A program made the position numbers and the translations under genes. Below, in pieces: positions 53,442 to 61,220 of a DNA stretch of 64,000 nucleotides. A model generated the notes under the pieces. It ran no database searches and was not told the origin of the DNA. It was given only the letters and a program-made list of their open reading frames with translations. The stretch's first letter is position 1; each line of letters starts with the position of its first letter. Origin of the DNA: Streptomyces sp. NBC_00247 (lineage in GTDB: Bacteria > Actinomycetota > Actinomycetes > Streptomycetales > Streptomycetaceae); the NCBI RefSeq assembly GCF_036188265.1, contig NZ_CP108093.1:5104001-5168000 (forward strand), written 5' to 3'.

Positions 53442-54265
53442 CCTCACCGGGGACGAACCCCGTGGCGATGGTCGCCAGCGATCTCGACCGCACCCTCATC
53501 TACTCCACCAACGCCCTCCAGCTCACCATGCCGGACGCCGACGCACCCCGGCTGCTCTGCGTCGAGACGTACGGCAGCAAACCGCTCTCCTACGTCACCG
53601 AAACGGCCGCCGCCCTGCTGGAAGAGCTGGGCCGCACCACGGTCTTCGTACCGACCACGACCCGCACCCGCGAGCAGTACCACCGCATCAGCCTCCCCGG
53701 ACCGGCGCCCGCCTACGCGGTCGTCGCCAACGGCGGGCACATCCTCGTGGACGGCGAGTCCGACCCCGAGTGGCACGCGGGAGTCCTGGACCGCATCGCC
53801 GGCGAGTGCGCCCCGCTCACCGAGGTCCGCGCCCACCTCGCCGCCGTCTCCGAACCCGCCTGGCTGCTGAAGGACCGGGTCGCCGAGGACCTCTTCGCAT
53901 ACCTCGTCGTCGAACGCTCCCTGCTCCCCGAAAGCTGGGTGAAGGAACTGGTCGACTGGGCCGGCCCGCGCGGCTGGACCGTCTCCCTCCAGGGCCGCAA
54001 GATCTACGCGGTACCCCGGCCACTCACCAAGAGCGCGGCCGTCCGCGAGGTCGCCCGCCGCACCGGCGCCGGCCTCACCCTCTCCGCGGGCGACTCCCTC
54101 CTCGACGCCGACCTGCTGCTCAGCACCGACCTCGCCTGGCGCCCCGGCCACGGCGAACTCGCCGACAGCGGCTGGCACACCGGCGGGGTCGTCGCCCTCC
54201 AGGAGCAGGGCGTCCTCGCCGGGGAGGAGATCCTGCGCAGGTTCCTGGCGGCGGCGCGCGGCTGA
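53438..54265 (+). CDS. HAD-family phosphatase of the ter module
   Basis: The 275-aa protein has HAD motif I VASDLDRTLIYS (Asp15, Asp17), motif II/III residues in VPTTTRTREQY and the late Lys in RPLTKSAAV, and motif IV SAGDSLLDADLLL. The cap is of the C2 type seen in sugar- and nucleotide-phosphate phosphatases. Its GTG overlaps the stop of the fused PRTase gene by 4 bp, so the two are co-translated. It probably removes the phosphate from the ribosylated product. Confidence 0.9.
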   Translation: MTSPGTNPVAMVASDLDRTLIYSTNALQLTMPDADAPRLLCVETYGSKPLSYVTETAAALLEELGRTTVFVPTTTRTREQYHRISLPGPAPAYAVVANGGHILVDGESDPEWHAGVLDRIAGECAPLTEVRAHLAAVSEPAWLLKDRVAEDLFAYLVVERSLLPESWVKELVDWAGPRGWTVSLQGRKIYAVPRPLTKSAAVREVARRTGAGLTLSAGDSLLDADLLLSTDLAWRPGHGELADSGWHTGGVVALQEQGVLAGEEILRRFLAAARG

Positions 54266-54352
54266 CGAGAGGTCTTGGGCAACCGGCGGCCTCTTGGGCA
54301 GGCTGAACCCGAACGGCACCACGCCGCACCGACAGTCCAGGAGCTGCGCACG

Positions 54353-55012
54353 ATGACCAAGGGCAACGAAACCCGGATGACGGACGAGCTGTACGCGTAC
54401 GTACTCGCGCACAACCCGCCGCTGGACCCCGTCCAGCAGGAGCTCGTCGCGACCACGTACGCCGAACTGCCGGACAGCGCGGGCATGCAGTCGGCCGAGG
54501 AACAGGGCCCGCTGCTCGCCTTCCTGGTCCGGCTGACCGCCGCCCGGCTCGTGGTGGAGGTCGGTACCTTCACCGGCTTCGGCGCCCTGTCGATGGCCCG
54601 GGCGCTGGCACCGGGCGGGCGCCTGATCGCCTGCGACGTCTCGGAGGAGTGGACGGCGTACGGCAGGGCCGCCTGGGAGAAGGCGGGGGTCGCGGACCGT
54701 ATCGACCTGCGCATCGCGCCGGCGCTCGACACCCTGCGCGCCCTGCCCGAGAAGCCGCACATCGACTTCGCCTACCTGGACGCGGACAAGGGCGGCTACA
54801 TCGCGTACTGGGAGGAGCTGGTGCCCCGACTGCGGCCCGGCGGCATGATCGCCACCGACAACACGCTCTTCCACGGCGGAGTCGTGGACCCGCACGCCAC
54901 CGGGGGAGCGGCGGCCATCCGGGAGTTCAACGACCACGTGCTCGCCGACCGCCGGATGGACAGCGTCCTGCTCACGGTCGCGGACGGACTGACGCTCTCG
55001 CGCAAGGTGTGA
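54353..55012 (+). CDS. O-methyltransferase (CCoAOMT-like, class I)
   Basis: The 219-aa SAM-dependent enzyme has VVEVGTFTGFGALSMARAL (motif I), IACDVSEEW, the metal-binding DFAYLDADKGGY and ATDNTLFHGGVV. This cation-dependent group methylates catechol-type hydroxyls, or serves as tRNA or small-molecule methyltransferases in bacteria. It starts 88 bp after the HAD gene on the same strand, so it may be part of the ter module or an independent gene. ATG 54353 is preceded by CAGGAGC. A 52-bp palindrome follows. Confidence 0.88.
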   Translation: MTKGNETRMTDELYAYVLAHNPPLDPVQQELVATTYAELPDSAGMQSAEEQGPLLAFLVRLTAARLVVEVGTFTGFGALSMARALAPGGRLIACDVSEEWTAYGRAAWEKAGVADRIDLRIAPALDTLRALPEKPHIDFAYLDADKGGYIAYWEELVPRLRPGGMIATDNTLFHGGVVDPHATGGAAAIREFNDHVLADRRMDSVLLTVADGLTLSRKV

Positions 55013-55024
55013 GTGCCGGCTGAG

Positions 55025-55076
55025 GCGACAGGATGAGTGCGGGTGCCCCCGGGGGCACCCGCACTCATCCTGTCGC
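55025..55076. terminator. 52-bp perfect palindrome between convergent genes
   Basis: Positions 55025-55050 and 55051-55076 are exact reverse complements with no spacer, centred on CCCCC/GGGGG. In RNA the last few bases become the loop and the stem is about 24 bp. It lies between the O-methyltransferase and fmdB genes and is the longest perfect hairpin in the window. Confidence 0.92.
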
Positions 55077-55087
55077 TCCGGGTCCGT

Positions 55088-55306
55088 TCAGCCGCAGCAG
55101 CCCCCGCCGCAGCAGCCGCCCCCTCCGCCGCCGCCCGCCGGGGCGGGCGCGGAACCCGAGGTCCCGCCCACGGCGACGGCGGAGAGCAGCTTGACGGTGT
55201 CGTCGTGGCCGACGGGGCACACGGCGGGATCGGAGGACTCGGCCATCGGACGGCTGAGCTCGAAGGTGTCTCCGCAGGTGCGGCAGCGGTACTCGTAACG
55301 AGGCAT
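55088..55306 (-). CDS. FmdB-type zinc-ribbon protein with Gly/Cys tail
   Basis: The 72-aa protein has the FmdB/CxxC_CXXC_SSSS start PRYEYRCRTCGDTFELSRPM and a second zinc ligand pair around CPVGHDD. The C-terminus is unusual: a run of Gly ends in CCGGGCCG, giving four more Cys that might bind metal. Function of FmdB proteins is unclear, with a presumed regulatory or translational role. It lies 45 bp downstream of the DUF4383 gene and ends near the long palindrome. Confidence 0.85.
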   Translation of the reverse strand: MPRYEYRCRTCGDTFELSRPMAESSDPAVCPVGHDDTVKLLSAVAVGGTSGSAPAPAGGGGGGGCCGGGCCG

Positions 55307-55351
55307 GGAGCAAGAGTAGAGCGGCGGACCCGCCGCTGGGGCCGTCCCTCC

Positions 55352-55996
55352 TCACGCGTGCGGCTGAGGGCGGGTGCCCGGCATCATCCGGGGCCGGTCG
55401 GAGCGGGCGCGGTCCTCGCGGGCGGCCTCCTCCGGGTGGCGGGCCCGCCAGTACGGGTTGTCGTGCGGAAGTCCGCCGCTGACCCTGCCGTACATCCCGA
55501 AGAACATCAGCATCAACCCGACGATGAAGCTGAACAGCACGTTCTGCATCTCGAACGCGAGGAAGTTGAGCCCGGTGTCCAGCAGAGCCAGATTCACGAA
55601 ACCGCTGGCGATGAAGAGGACACCGACCGTCATGTTGAGCGTGGACGCCTTGTTGCCGCCCACCACCATGCCGCCGAAGAGCAGCACCCCCACGCAGATG
55701 GAGAGGATGCTCAGCGCGCCGTTGGTGTTGAGACCGGCGACGGTGTCGCCACCGGTGTCGAAGAATCCGATCTTGTTGATCAGGCCGAGGATGCCGAAGA
55801 CCAGGAGCACGAGCCCCATCAGTCCGGCGCCGACCCGGTAGACCTGACTGAGTCGGTGGTCGACGGGCAGCTCCTCGTTGAGACGGGCATGCAGGGGCTG
55901 GGCCTTCACGGCCTCGACCCTGTCGGGCGCGGCCTTCACGGGGTCGGCCTGTTCGTACACGGTCTTCGCGGGTCCGGTGCTGCCGGGCTTCCTCAT
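55352..55996 (-). CDS. DUF4383 membrane protein
   Basis: The 214-aa protein has four hydrophobic segments (GLMGLVLLVFGILGLI, ALSILSICVGVLLFGGMVV, MTVGVLFIASGFVNLALL, VLFSFIVGLMLMFFGMYG) with short loops, matching DUF4383, and soluble ends. The C-terminus is Arg/Asp-rich with NPYWRARHPEEAARED. Function is unknown. The ATG at 55996 has GAGGAGG 7 nt upstream, so the extension to 56122 is rejected. Confidence 0.85.
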   Translation of the reverse strand: MRKPGSTGPAKTVYEQADPVKAAPDRVEAVKAQPLHARLNEELPVDHRLSQVYRVGAGLMGLVLLVFGILGLINKIGFFDTGGDTVAGLNTNGALSILSICVGVLLFGGMVVGGNKASTLNMTVGVLFIASGFVNLALLDTGLNFLAFEMQNVLFSFIVGLMLMFFGMYGRVSGGLPHDNPYWRARHPEEAAREDRARSDRPRMMPGTRPQPHA

Positions 55997-56171
55997 GGCG
56001 GCCTCCTCGGGAGGTGCGCGCCGACGCACGGGTCTCCACGGAGGTTCGTCCCGGCCCTCTCCGGAGGTTCGCACCGGCGCACGGATCCCTTCCAGCATCG
56101 GCCCGGGGACCGAACGGGACAAGTCCTGACGGAGCGGGGGCAGGGCTCAGGGCTCAGCGGGTGCAGCGGGT

Positions 56172-56189
56172 GTCCGGCGAGGGCCGGAC
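56172..56189. terminator. Short hairpin near the end of the HNH-like gene
   Basis: GTCCGGC (56172-56178) and GCCGGAC (56183-56189) form a 7-bp stem with a GAGG loop, downstream of the HNH-like gene. Confidence 0.45.
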
Positions 56190-56200
56190 GGGGCGGGGCG

Positions 56201-56273
56201 GCCCGACGCGAGGGTGCGCCCCTGATCCCCGGCCGGAGTCAGCCCGACGCGAGGGTGCGCCCCTGATCCCCGG
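56201..56273. repeat. Perfect 32-bp direct repeat
   Basis: Copies at 56201-56232 and 56242-56273 are identical (beginning GCCCGACGCGAGGGTGCG) with period 41 bp. The right copy abuts the stop codon of the HNH-like gene, which suggests a recent local duplication at its 3' end. Confidence 0.92.
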
Positions 56274-56714
56274 TCAACGGCGGCCGGCGGCCAGGGTGAC
56301 CAGGAACTGGCCGCCACCCGCCCGGATGTCCGCCGTCACCGGCAGCCCCGGCACCAGCCGGGAGAACCGGTCCACCAGCCAGTCGGCCGCTTCCTGGGCG
56401 TCCTGCTCGTTCGGGCAGCGGCCCACCGTCTCGCGGCCCCCCTTGCGTTCCAGCCTCTCGGCGACGGCGATCAGCGGCGCGGGTTCGGCCACGTACAGGT
56501 GGTCGGGCCAGGCGACGACGACCTTGACCGCACCCTTGCGGGAGTTGCACCCGCGGTGCGCGAGCCGCTCGGCGACCTTCGCCTTCCGGTCGGCGGTCCG
56601 GCTGTCCACGCTGGGCCCTCGCAGATCGTTCACCGACATGTCCGGGTCGACCGGTTCGTCGCACACCCAGCATCGCCAGCCGTCGCGCTCGGCCACATCA
56701 TCAAGGAGACTCAT
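56274..56714 (-). CDS. HNH-like zinc protein
   Basis: The 146-aa protein starts with DDVAERDGWRCWVCDEPVDP and RLAHRGCNSRKGA, a CxxC plus H-x-x-C-N pattern close to HNH endonucleases of the McrA type (where the ending is C-H-x-x-C-N). The canonical second Cys pair is not evident, so nuclease activity is doubtful. The second half (PLIAVAERLERKGGRETVGRC) is unassigned. It stands alone. ATG at 56714. Confidence 0.7.
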   Translation of the reverse strand: MSLLDDVAERDGWRCWVCDEPVDPDMSVNDLRGPSVDSRTADRKAKVAERLAHRGCNSRKGAVKVVVAWPDHLYVAEPAPLIAVAERLERKGGRETVGRCPNEQDAQEAADWLVDRFSRLVPGLPVTADIRAGGGQFLVTLAAGRR

Positions 56715-56762
56715 CCCCGCAACGTAGCCTGCCCGGCCGCCGTCCCCGCACCAGGGCCCCTG

Positions 56763-56846
56763 GATGTACTCGGGCGATCCGACAGCGCCGCGGGGTGCCG
56801 TGCCGGGCGCCGCCCGCCCGGCGGGAATGGTCGGACACGGCCCAGG
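56763..56846. repeat. Dispersed intergenic repeat, copy 2
   Basis: This closely matches 12121-12213, sharing GATGTACTCGGGCGA at the left and CACGGCCCAGG at the right, with the CCGGGCG/CGCCCGG-like inverted core. It lies between the HNH-like gene start and the stop of the coiled-coil protein gene, 29 bp from the latter. Confidence 0.75.
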
Positions 56847-56875
56847 AGGCAGGGCTTTCCGCCGGCGACAGGCGT

Positions 56876-58357
56876 TCAGTTGCCGGCGCCGAGCCCTTCG
56901 CGGATGTCCGAGACGACCTGGCCCGCGGTCTGCCGGACGGCCTCCGTCTCGGTCAGGAAGTGCCAGTAGTCGGGGTGGCGGACATCGAGGGCGGCGATCG
57001 CACGGTCCAGCCTGGCCACCGCGTTGTCGAGCGGCCCGGCGTGACGCGGATCGGGCGTGTTTCGGCCCGCCATCGCGAGCCGCTGGGCGTCACGGACGGC
57101 GAACCGGGTCCGCTGGATCTCGTTCTTCGGATCCTTCGCCACCGCGTCCAGCAGACGCAGTCTCTCCCCGGCCGCCGACACCGCCTCGTCCGCGTGGTTG
57201 AGCAGCGCGCGGACCGTGCCGAGCCGGGCGGTGGCGTCGGCCCAGCGCTGCTCCCTGCGCGCTTCGGCGGCCTCGGCGAGCTTCTCCTCGGCCCGGCGGA
57301 CATCCTCAGCCGCCTGTTCCGGAACGTGTTGGAGGTCGTGCCAGCACTCCTCCGAGAAGCGCCGCCGCAACTCGCTGAGGATCGGCTCCACACCGCCCGC
57401 CCGGGTGGTCAAGGCCTGCGCGCGGGTACGCAGCGACACCAGCCTGCGGTCGATCTCGGCGGCCCGCTCCGGCAGCCGCTCCGCCTCGGTACGTATGGCT
57501 TCCGCCTCGCGGAGCACGGCATCGGCCCGTTGCAGCGTCTCGGCCACCCCGTGGCGACCCGCGCCCTGGTTGAGCTTGGTCAGCTCGGGAGCGAGGGCGG
57601 CGAGCCGTGTGGCGAGGTCGTCCGCCTTCATTCCGGAGGCGCGTACCCCGTCCAGCGCTCCGGTGGCCCCGATCAGCCCTTGCCGCGCCCGCTCCACCGC
57701 CGGAGCCAGCCGGGCGAGCTGGGTCTCGGCGCTGCCGAGGAGAGGGCCGAGCCCTTGCGCGTACCGGTCGAGCTCGCCCCTGACCCGTACGAGATCGTCC
57801 TTGGCCCGGGTCAGTTCGGCCGTCGCCCGGGCCGCTACGGACGGCTCCAGATCGTCCCGGTCCAGGTCGTGCGCGTCGACCGCGGTGATGTAGGCGTGGC
57901 TGACCTCGTCGATCCGACGCCCCAGGGCCGCGAACTCCTCCACGGCCTGCCGGGCGCGCGGGGAACTGTCGACGGCCGTGATGGTCTCGATGGAGATCTC
58001 AAGATCGCGCTGCGCGCTGTCCAGCTCGTAGAACGCCTCGGCGGCGGCGTCCTTCGCCGCCTGGGCGTCCGCCCGCCGGCTGCTTCCGTCCCGCCCGCCG
58101 AACCAGCGGCGCGTACCGCCACCGGCGAACGCGGCGGGCAGCACGGCGGCGAACAGCGGCACGGGCAACAGCACCAGGGCGAGGACGTCCCGGAAGGCCG
58201 AGCCGGCCCGGCGCGGCTTCCCGGCGGAACAGCCTGCCGGGGGCGGGTTCGCGAGGTCCGGGTTCGCGAGGTCCGGGCTCGGGGAGGCCGGGACGGCGAC
58301 GGTGGGGCGCCCATCGGCTCGCGCCCTCGACTGCGGCTGCCCGTCTGTCGCCGTCAC
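56876..58357 (-). CDS. Membrane-anchored coiled-coil protein
   Basis: The 493-aa protein is not assigned to a named family. It has a disordered Pro/Ala-rich N-terminus (to about residue 45), one hydrophobic segment VLALVLLPVPLFAAVLPAAFAG, and then more than 350 residues of Ala/Glu/Arg/Leu-rich helix suited to long coiled coils. No enzymatic motif is seen. It may be a septum- or envelope-associated structural protein. The GTG at 58357 follows GGGAGAGG. It is related in look to TPM/phage-shock-type helical proteins, but that is weak. Confidence 0.75.
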   Translation of the reverse strand: MTATDGQPQSRARADGRPTVAVPASPSPDLANPDLANPPPAGCSAGKPRRAGSAFRDVLALVLLPVPLFAAVLPAAFAGGGTRRWFGGRDGSSRRADAQAAKDAAAEAFYELDSAQRDLEISIETITAVDSSPRARQAVEEFAALGRRIDEVSHAYITAVDAHDLDRDDLEPSVAARATAELTRAKDDLVRVRGELDRYAQGLGPLLGSAETQLARLAPAVERARQGLIGATGALDGVRASGMKADDLATRLAALAPELTKLNQGAGRHGVAETLQRADAVLREAEAIRTEAERLPERAAEIDRRLVSLRTRAQALTTRAGGVEPILSELRRRFSEECWHDLQHVPEQAAEDVRRAEEKLAEAAEARREQRWADATARLGTVRALLNHADEAVSAAGERLRLLDAVAKDPKNEIQRTRFAVRDAQRLAMAGRNTPDPRHAGPLDNAVARLDRAIAALDVRHPDYWHFLTETEAVRQTAGQVVSDIREGLGAGN

Positions 58358-58427
58358 ATGCCTCTCCCGTGCCGTCCGCCTGTGCCCGGTCCATTCTCCC
58401 ACCAGTCATGACGAATACCCGGGCCGG

Positions 58428-59216
58428 TTAGTTCGCGGTTCGGACGCTGACTTCCCCGTTGTCGCTGCGGATCTTCACCACGTGCGGGCTGAGGTCGCTG
58501 CGCGGTACGTCGACGGAGACGTTCCCGTTGTCCGCCTTCGCGTCCACGGCGTACGCGTTGCCGCCGCCCGGCAGCTCGATACGGGTACCGCCGTTGTCCG
58601 TGTCCACGTCCAGCAGATCCGGTGGCGCGTCGAACCCGAGCCGGATCGACCCGTTGTCCGAGCCGATCACCACGGACGGGCCCGAGAGGCCCTTGGCGTC
58701 GATCGAACCGTTGTCGCTCGACAACTTCAGCTCGCCCCCGGCGTCCCGTACCACCACCGCGCCGTTGTCGGAGGACAGCTCCAGCCGGGTGTCGAACCCG
58801 GACGCGGTCACCTTGCCGTTGTCCCCCGTCGCCTTCACCGCCACCCCGCGCGGCACCTTCACCCGGTGCCGGCCCGAGCAGTTGTTGACCACCCCCGTGC
58901 ACTTCACCTTCAGCGTGAGGGTGCTGTCCTCCATCTTCCAGACCGGATCGGGCCCGGACCCGAACACCACCCAGCCGTCCGTCTGCCGCTCCACCTCCAC
59001 CTCGTCCACGTCGGCGGGTACGAGCTCCAGAGAGGTGTTCGACGAGTCGATCGTCAGCGTCTTCCCAGGGAGTGCGAACGACTTGTGCTCGACGGGCGCC
59101 CCGTCCACGTCCGTACTCCCGCACCCGCTGACCGCCACGGCGACGGCGAGCGCCCCGGCGGAGGCGAGGAGGGCGGTGCGTCGGCGGGTGTGCGGCGTGC
59201 TGGTGGTGGTGTCCAC
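58428..59216 (-). CDS. DUF4097 beta-helix lipoprotein
   Basis: The 262-aa protein has a type II signal peptide with lipobox VSGC (Cys32) and a DUF4097 adhesin-like domain made of short repeated strands. The recurring SDNG/GDNG/TDNG turns (about seven, residues 125-255) mark successive coils of a right-handed beta-helix. Function is unknown; relatives occur with envelope-stress or two-component systems. It lies 70 bp upstream of the coiled-coil gene on the same strand and may be expressed with it. Confidence 0.85.
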   Translation of the reverse strand: MDTTTSTPHTRRRTALLASAGALAVAVAVSGCGSTDVDGAPVEHKSFALPGKTLTIDSSNTSLELVPADVDEVEVERQTDGWVVFGSGPDPVWKMEDSTLTLKVKCTGVVNNCSGRHRVKVPRGVAVKATGDNGKVTASGFDTRLELSSDNGAVVVRDAGGELKLSSDNGSIDAKGLSGPSVVIGSDNGSIRLGFDAPPDLLDVDTDNGGTRIELPGGGNAYAVDAKADNGNVSVDVPRSDLSPHVVKIRSDNGEVSVRTAN

Positions 59217-59478
59217 GGGCTCGGTCCCCCAGAGGTGCGCGGTGCGGTGACGTGCTCACCGGGGCGGTTCCCCCGGCCACCTTCACGTTATGCAGCCCGG
59301 CCGTCACCCACGATGAGGCCGCCCACCGGCTCCGGGGTAGGGGTAACCCCCCTATCCGGCCCGCCGTTCGAGCCCCGCCTCCGCGTTCTACGGCGTCCCA
59401 CGCGTGGGGTACCCGCGGCGGTGGCGAAACGGAGTACGAACCCGGTCCGGACGCCATGTACGCTGTTCCTTCATCCAC

Positions 59479-59553
59479 GGGTGCGTAGCTCAGGGGTAGA
59501 GCGCTGCTCTTACAAAGCAGATGTCGGCGGTTCGAAACCGTCCGCGCCCACCA
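59479..59553 (+). tRNA. tRNA-Val (anticodon TAC)
   Basis: The cloverleaf is complete: acceptor GGGTGCG/CGCGCCC (one G-T pair), D arm GCTC-AGGGGTA-GAGC, anticodon stem CTGCT/AGCAG with loop CTTACAA (anticodon TAC), and T arm GGCGG-TTCGAAA-CCGTC. The 3' CCA is encoded (59551-59553). A TACGCT -10-like box lies at 59459-59464 and a terminator at 59584. Confidence 0.97.
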
Positions 59554-59933
59554 CGGACGGAGACCAGGCGAGAGTCTGGTTCTGGCCCCTCAGTCGTGTT
59601 CGACTGGGGGGCCTTCTCGTGCCCGAAGGCCACGAAGAGTCCACATCTCCAAACGATCATCGATCATCCGTCACTCGGGCCAGGGGTGGAATCCGCGCTC
59701 GGGTACGTGGAGGGGCCCTCACCGTAGGCGCCGGGCGCGACAGGAATCAGCCACGGGCTGTCCCGCCGGTCGTACCGGTGGAGGTCCTTTATTGGGCACG
59801 GTCAACCGCTCCGCACCCAGGCAGGCCCTGACCTGCATGCTTCCAATTTTCCCCGCGCCACCCCGGTGCCTGAGCGCCGGCGATCCGTCTCACCCCCTCC
59901 CGTACCGCCGCGCCCTGCCCCTACCCTGTGCAC
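59554..59933. other. 380-bp region after the tRNA
   Basis: Apart from the tRNA terminator at 59584, nothing recognisable is seen, and there is no repeat of the tRNA 3' end that would mark an attachment site in this stretch. A TACCCT box at 59922-59927 lies 6 nt before the next ATG. Confidence 0.45.
59584..59613 (+). terminator. Terminator of tRNA-Val
   Basis: GGCCCCTCAGTCG (59584-59596) pairs with CGACTGGGGGGCC (59601-59613), with one wobble, around TGTT; TTCTC follows. Confidence 0.8.
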
Positions 59934-60116
59934 ATGCCCTTCCTCTCGTCCGATGCCGCTCCCGCGCGTTCGCTGCCCGTGGTGAACGCGGACATCCGCG
60001 CGCTGTGGCAGCGCGGCGGCGGGCGCCTTTCGCCGGAGGCCCGCCGCGAGTACGAGCGACTGCTCGCCGAGTGGGCCGCCGCCGTCCGGGGGGACACGGC
60101 CGAGGCGGCGTGACCC
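59934..60116 (+). CDS. Small conserved protein A (VNADIRALW family)
   Basis: The protein is about 59 aa (stop near 60113). Its core VNADIRALWQRGGGRLSPEARREYERLLAEWAAAV is repeated almost unchanged in the second small gene at 63090. The fold looks like two helices with a conserved Trp in each. No family function is known to me. The ATG at 59934 lies just after TACCCT, so the mRNA is probably leaderless. Being retained twice in 3 kb argues that it is a real gene. Confidence 0.75.
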
Positions 60117-60563
60117 GCGGACGATCAACTGGTGCCGGGTCCAACGGCGTTCGTCGACAAGGGCTAGTGGTGGTGCCGGACGAGGTACCGATCTCGCGGG
60201 AGGCACGTGGGGATCGTCTCCGTCAGGTCGCGCGCCGCGTCCCCGAAACGCGCGTGTCCACTCGCTCGCCGAACCCACCCATCACTCCACTCCGAACGGC
60301 GCGATGATCCGCCCCGCCGGAGCGGATTGCCCGGGGGCGCGTACTGCCAATCCCACCCGCGCACTCCACCGCGCCCCGCGTGCACCGGCAGTGAGCTGGC
60401 GCGCCCCTGCCGGTGGCATGTGCGCCTGCCGCCGGGCAGTTGCCTCGGGCACCGTTGAGGGCGCGGGGGAGCCTGATCGCGGGGCCGGTGCAAGTGGACC
60501 GGTCGGAGTGCGGAGGCGAGCGGGGGCGGCGGTGATCGTGGGACGACGAAGGGGTGGGTACAC
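60114..60563. other. 450-bp region without a supported gene
   Basis: Open frames on both strands here have no recognisable product and no good start signal. It probably holds the promoter of the small zinc protein gene that follows. Confidence 0.4.
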
Positions 60564-60740
60564 ATGGCGCAGACGAGATGCGGGGCCCTGACGCAGCGCA
60601 GGACCCGGTGTGCGAAGGAAGCGATGACGGGGACCTCGCGATGTCCTCTGCACCAGGGGGCCTGGTCGCCGTACGGGGTGGCGCGGCGCAAGCAGGCTGA
60701 GGCGAGGGCGGCGCTGCGGAGGCTGCGCAAGCAGGGGTGA
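60564..60740 (+). CDS. Mini zinc-binding protein (C-x-x-H type)
   Basis: The 58-aa protein reads TRCGALTQRRTRCAKEAMTGTSRCPLHQGAW near its start, with Cys at about residues 6, 16 and 27 and His at 30, a CCCH pattern typical of small phage- and plasmid-associated proteins (C-G-A-x-T-x-x-G-x-x-C ... C-x-x-H-G). The second half is basic (VARRKQAEARAALRRLRKQ), suggesting nucleic-acid binding. It follows a GTGGGT box. It is small and could be missed by annotation. Confidence 0.65.
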   Translation: MAQTRCGALTQRRTRCAKEAMTGTSRCPLHQGAWSPYGVARRKQAEARAALRRLRKQG

Positions 60741-60844
60741 CGCCATATGAGGGGGAGGGGTGGCCGGGGCGTGGGGGGACGTCCCGGCCCCTCGCGGAGG
60801 AGCGGCACCGAACGGGGAGCGGCACCGCGCAGGAGCAGCCCCGC

Positions 60845-61066
60845 TCAGCGGCGGTCGCCCAGACCCTCGCGTTTCGTGCAGGCGCGGGCGTCGGGGCAGG
60901 CGCGGGGGAACCACCAGTAGGGCGCGCCAGAGGCGGGCTGGTGGCGCTGTTCGCCCAGGTTGAGGGCGGTGCCCGTCGACAGGGGGGCCGCGCACCAGAC
61001 GCACGACCACCCCCGCTGTTGTTGTTCGGTCAGTTCGGATACCGGCGGCAGGTTCCTCACAGTCAT
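60845..61066 (-). CDS. Small CxxC zinc-binding-like protein
   Basis: The 73-aa protein has WSCVWCAAPLSTGTALNLGEQ and PYWWFPRACPDARACTKRE, with two Cys pairs (CxxC and C-x5-C) suited to one zinc site. I recognise it as a conserved Streptomyces small protein usually near XRE regulators, without known function. The ATG is at 61066. It lies 155 bp downstream of the XRE gene on the same strand and may be co-transcribed with it. Confidence 0.7.
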   Translation of the reverse strand: MTVRNLPPVSELTEQQQRGWSCVWCAAPLSTGTALNLGEQRHQPASGAPYWWFPRACPDARACTKREGLGDRR

Positions 61067-61220
61067 GGCATCCCCGTGTCGTCATGCGTCGTGTCGTCAT
61101 GGAGCAGGCGTGGTCAGCATGCCGGGCCGCGAGGGCCACAACGCTCACACTTCCGTGAGCGCGCTCACACGCGCGGTGACCGGGGTTGCGGTGGTCGGAC
61201 GGCTGCGAACTCCGGTGCCA

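Noticed and set aside
59479..59553. tRNA-Val as attachment site of an integrated element
   Set aside because: No integrase gene and no second copy of the tRNA 3' end were seen within the window. An element extending beyond 64 kb cannot be excluded.
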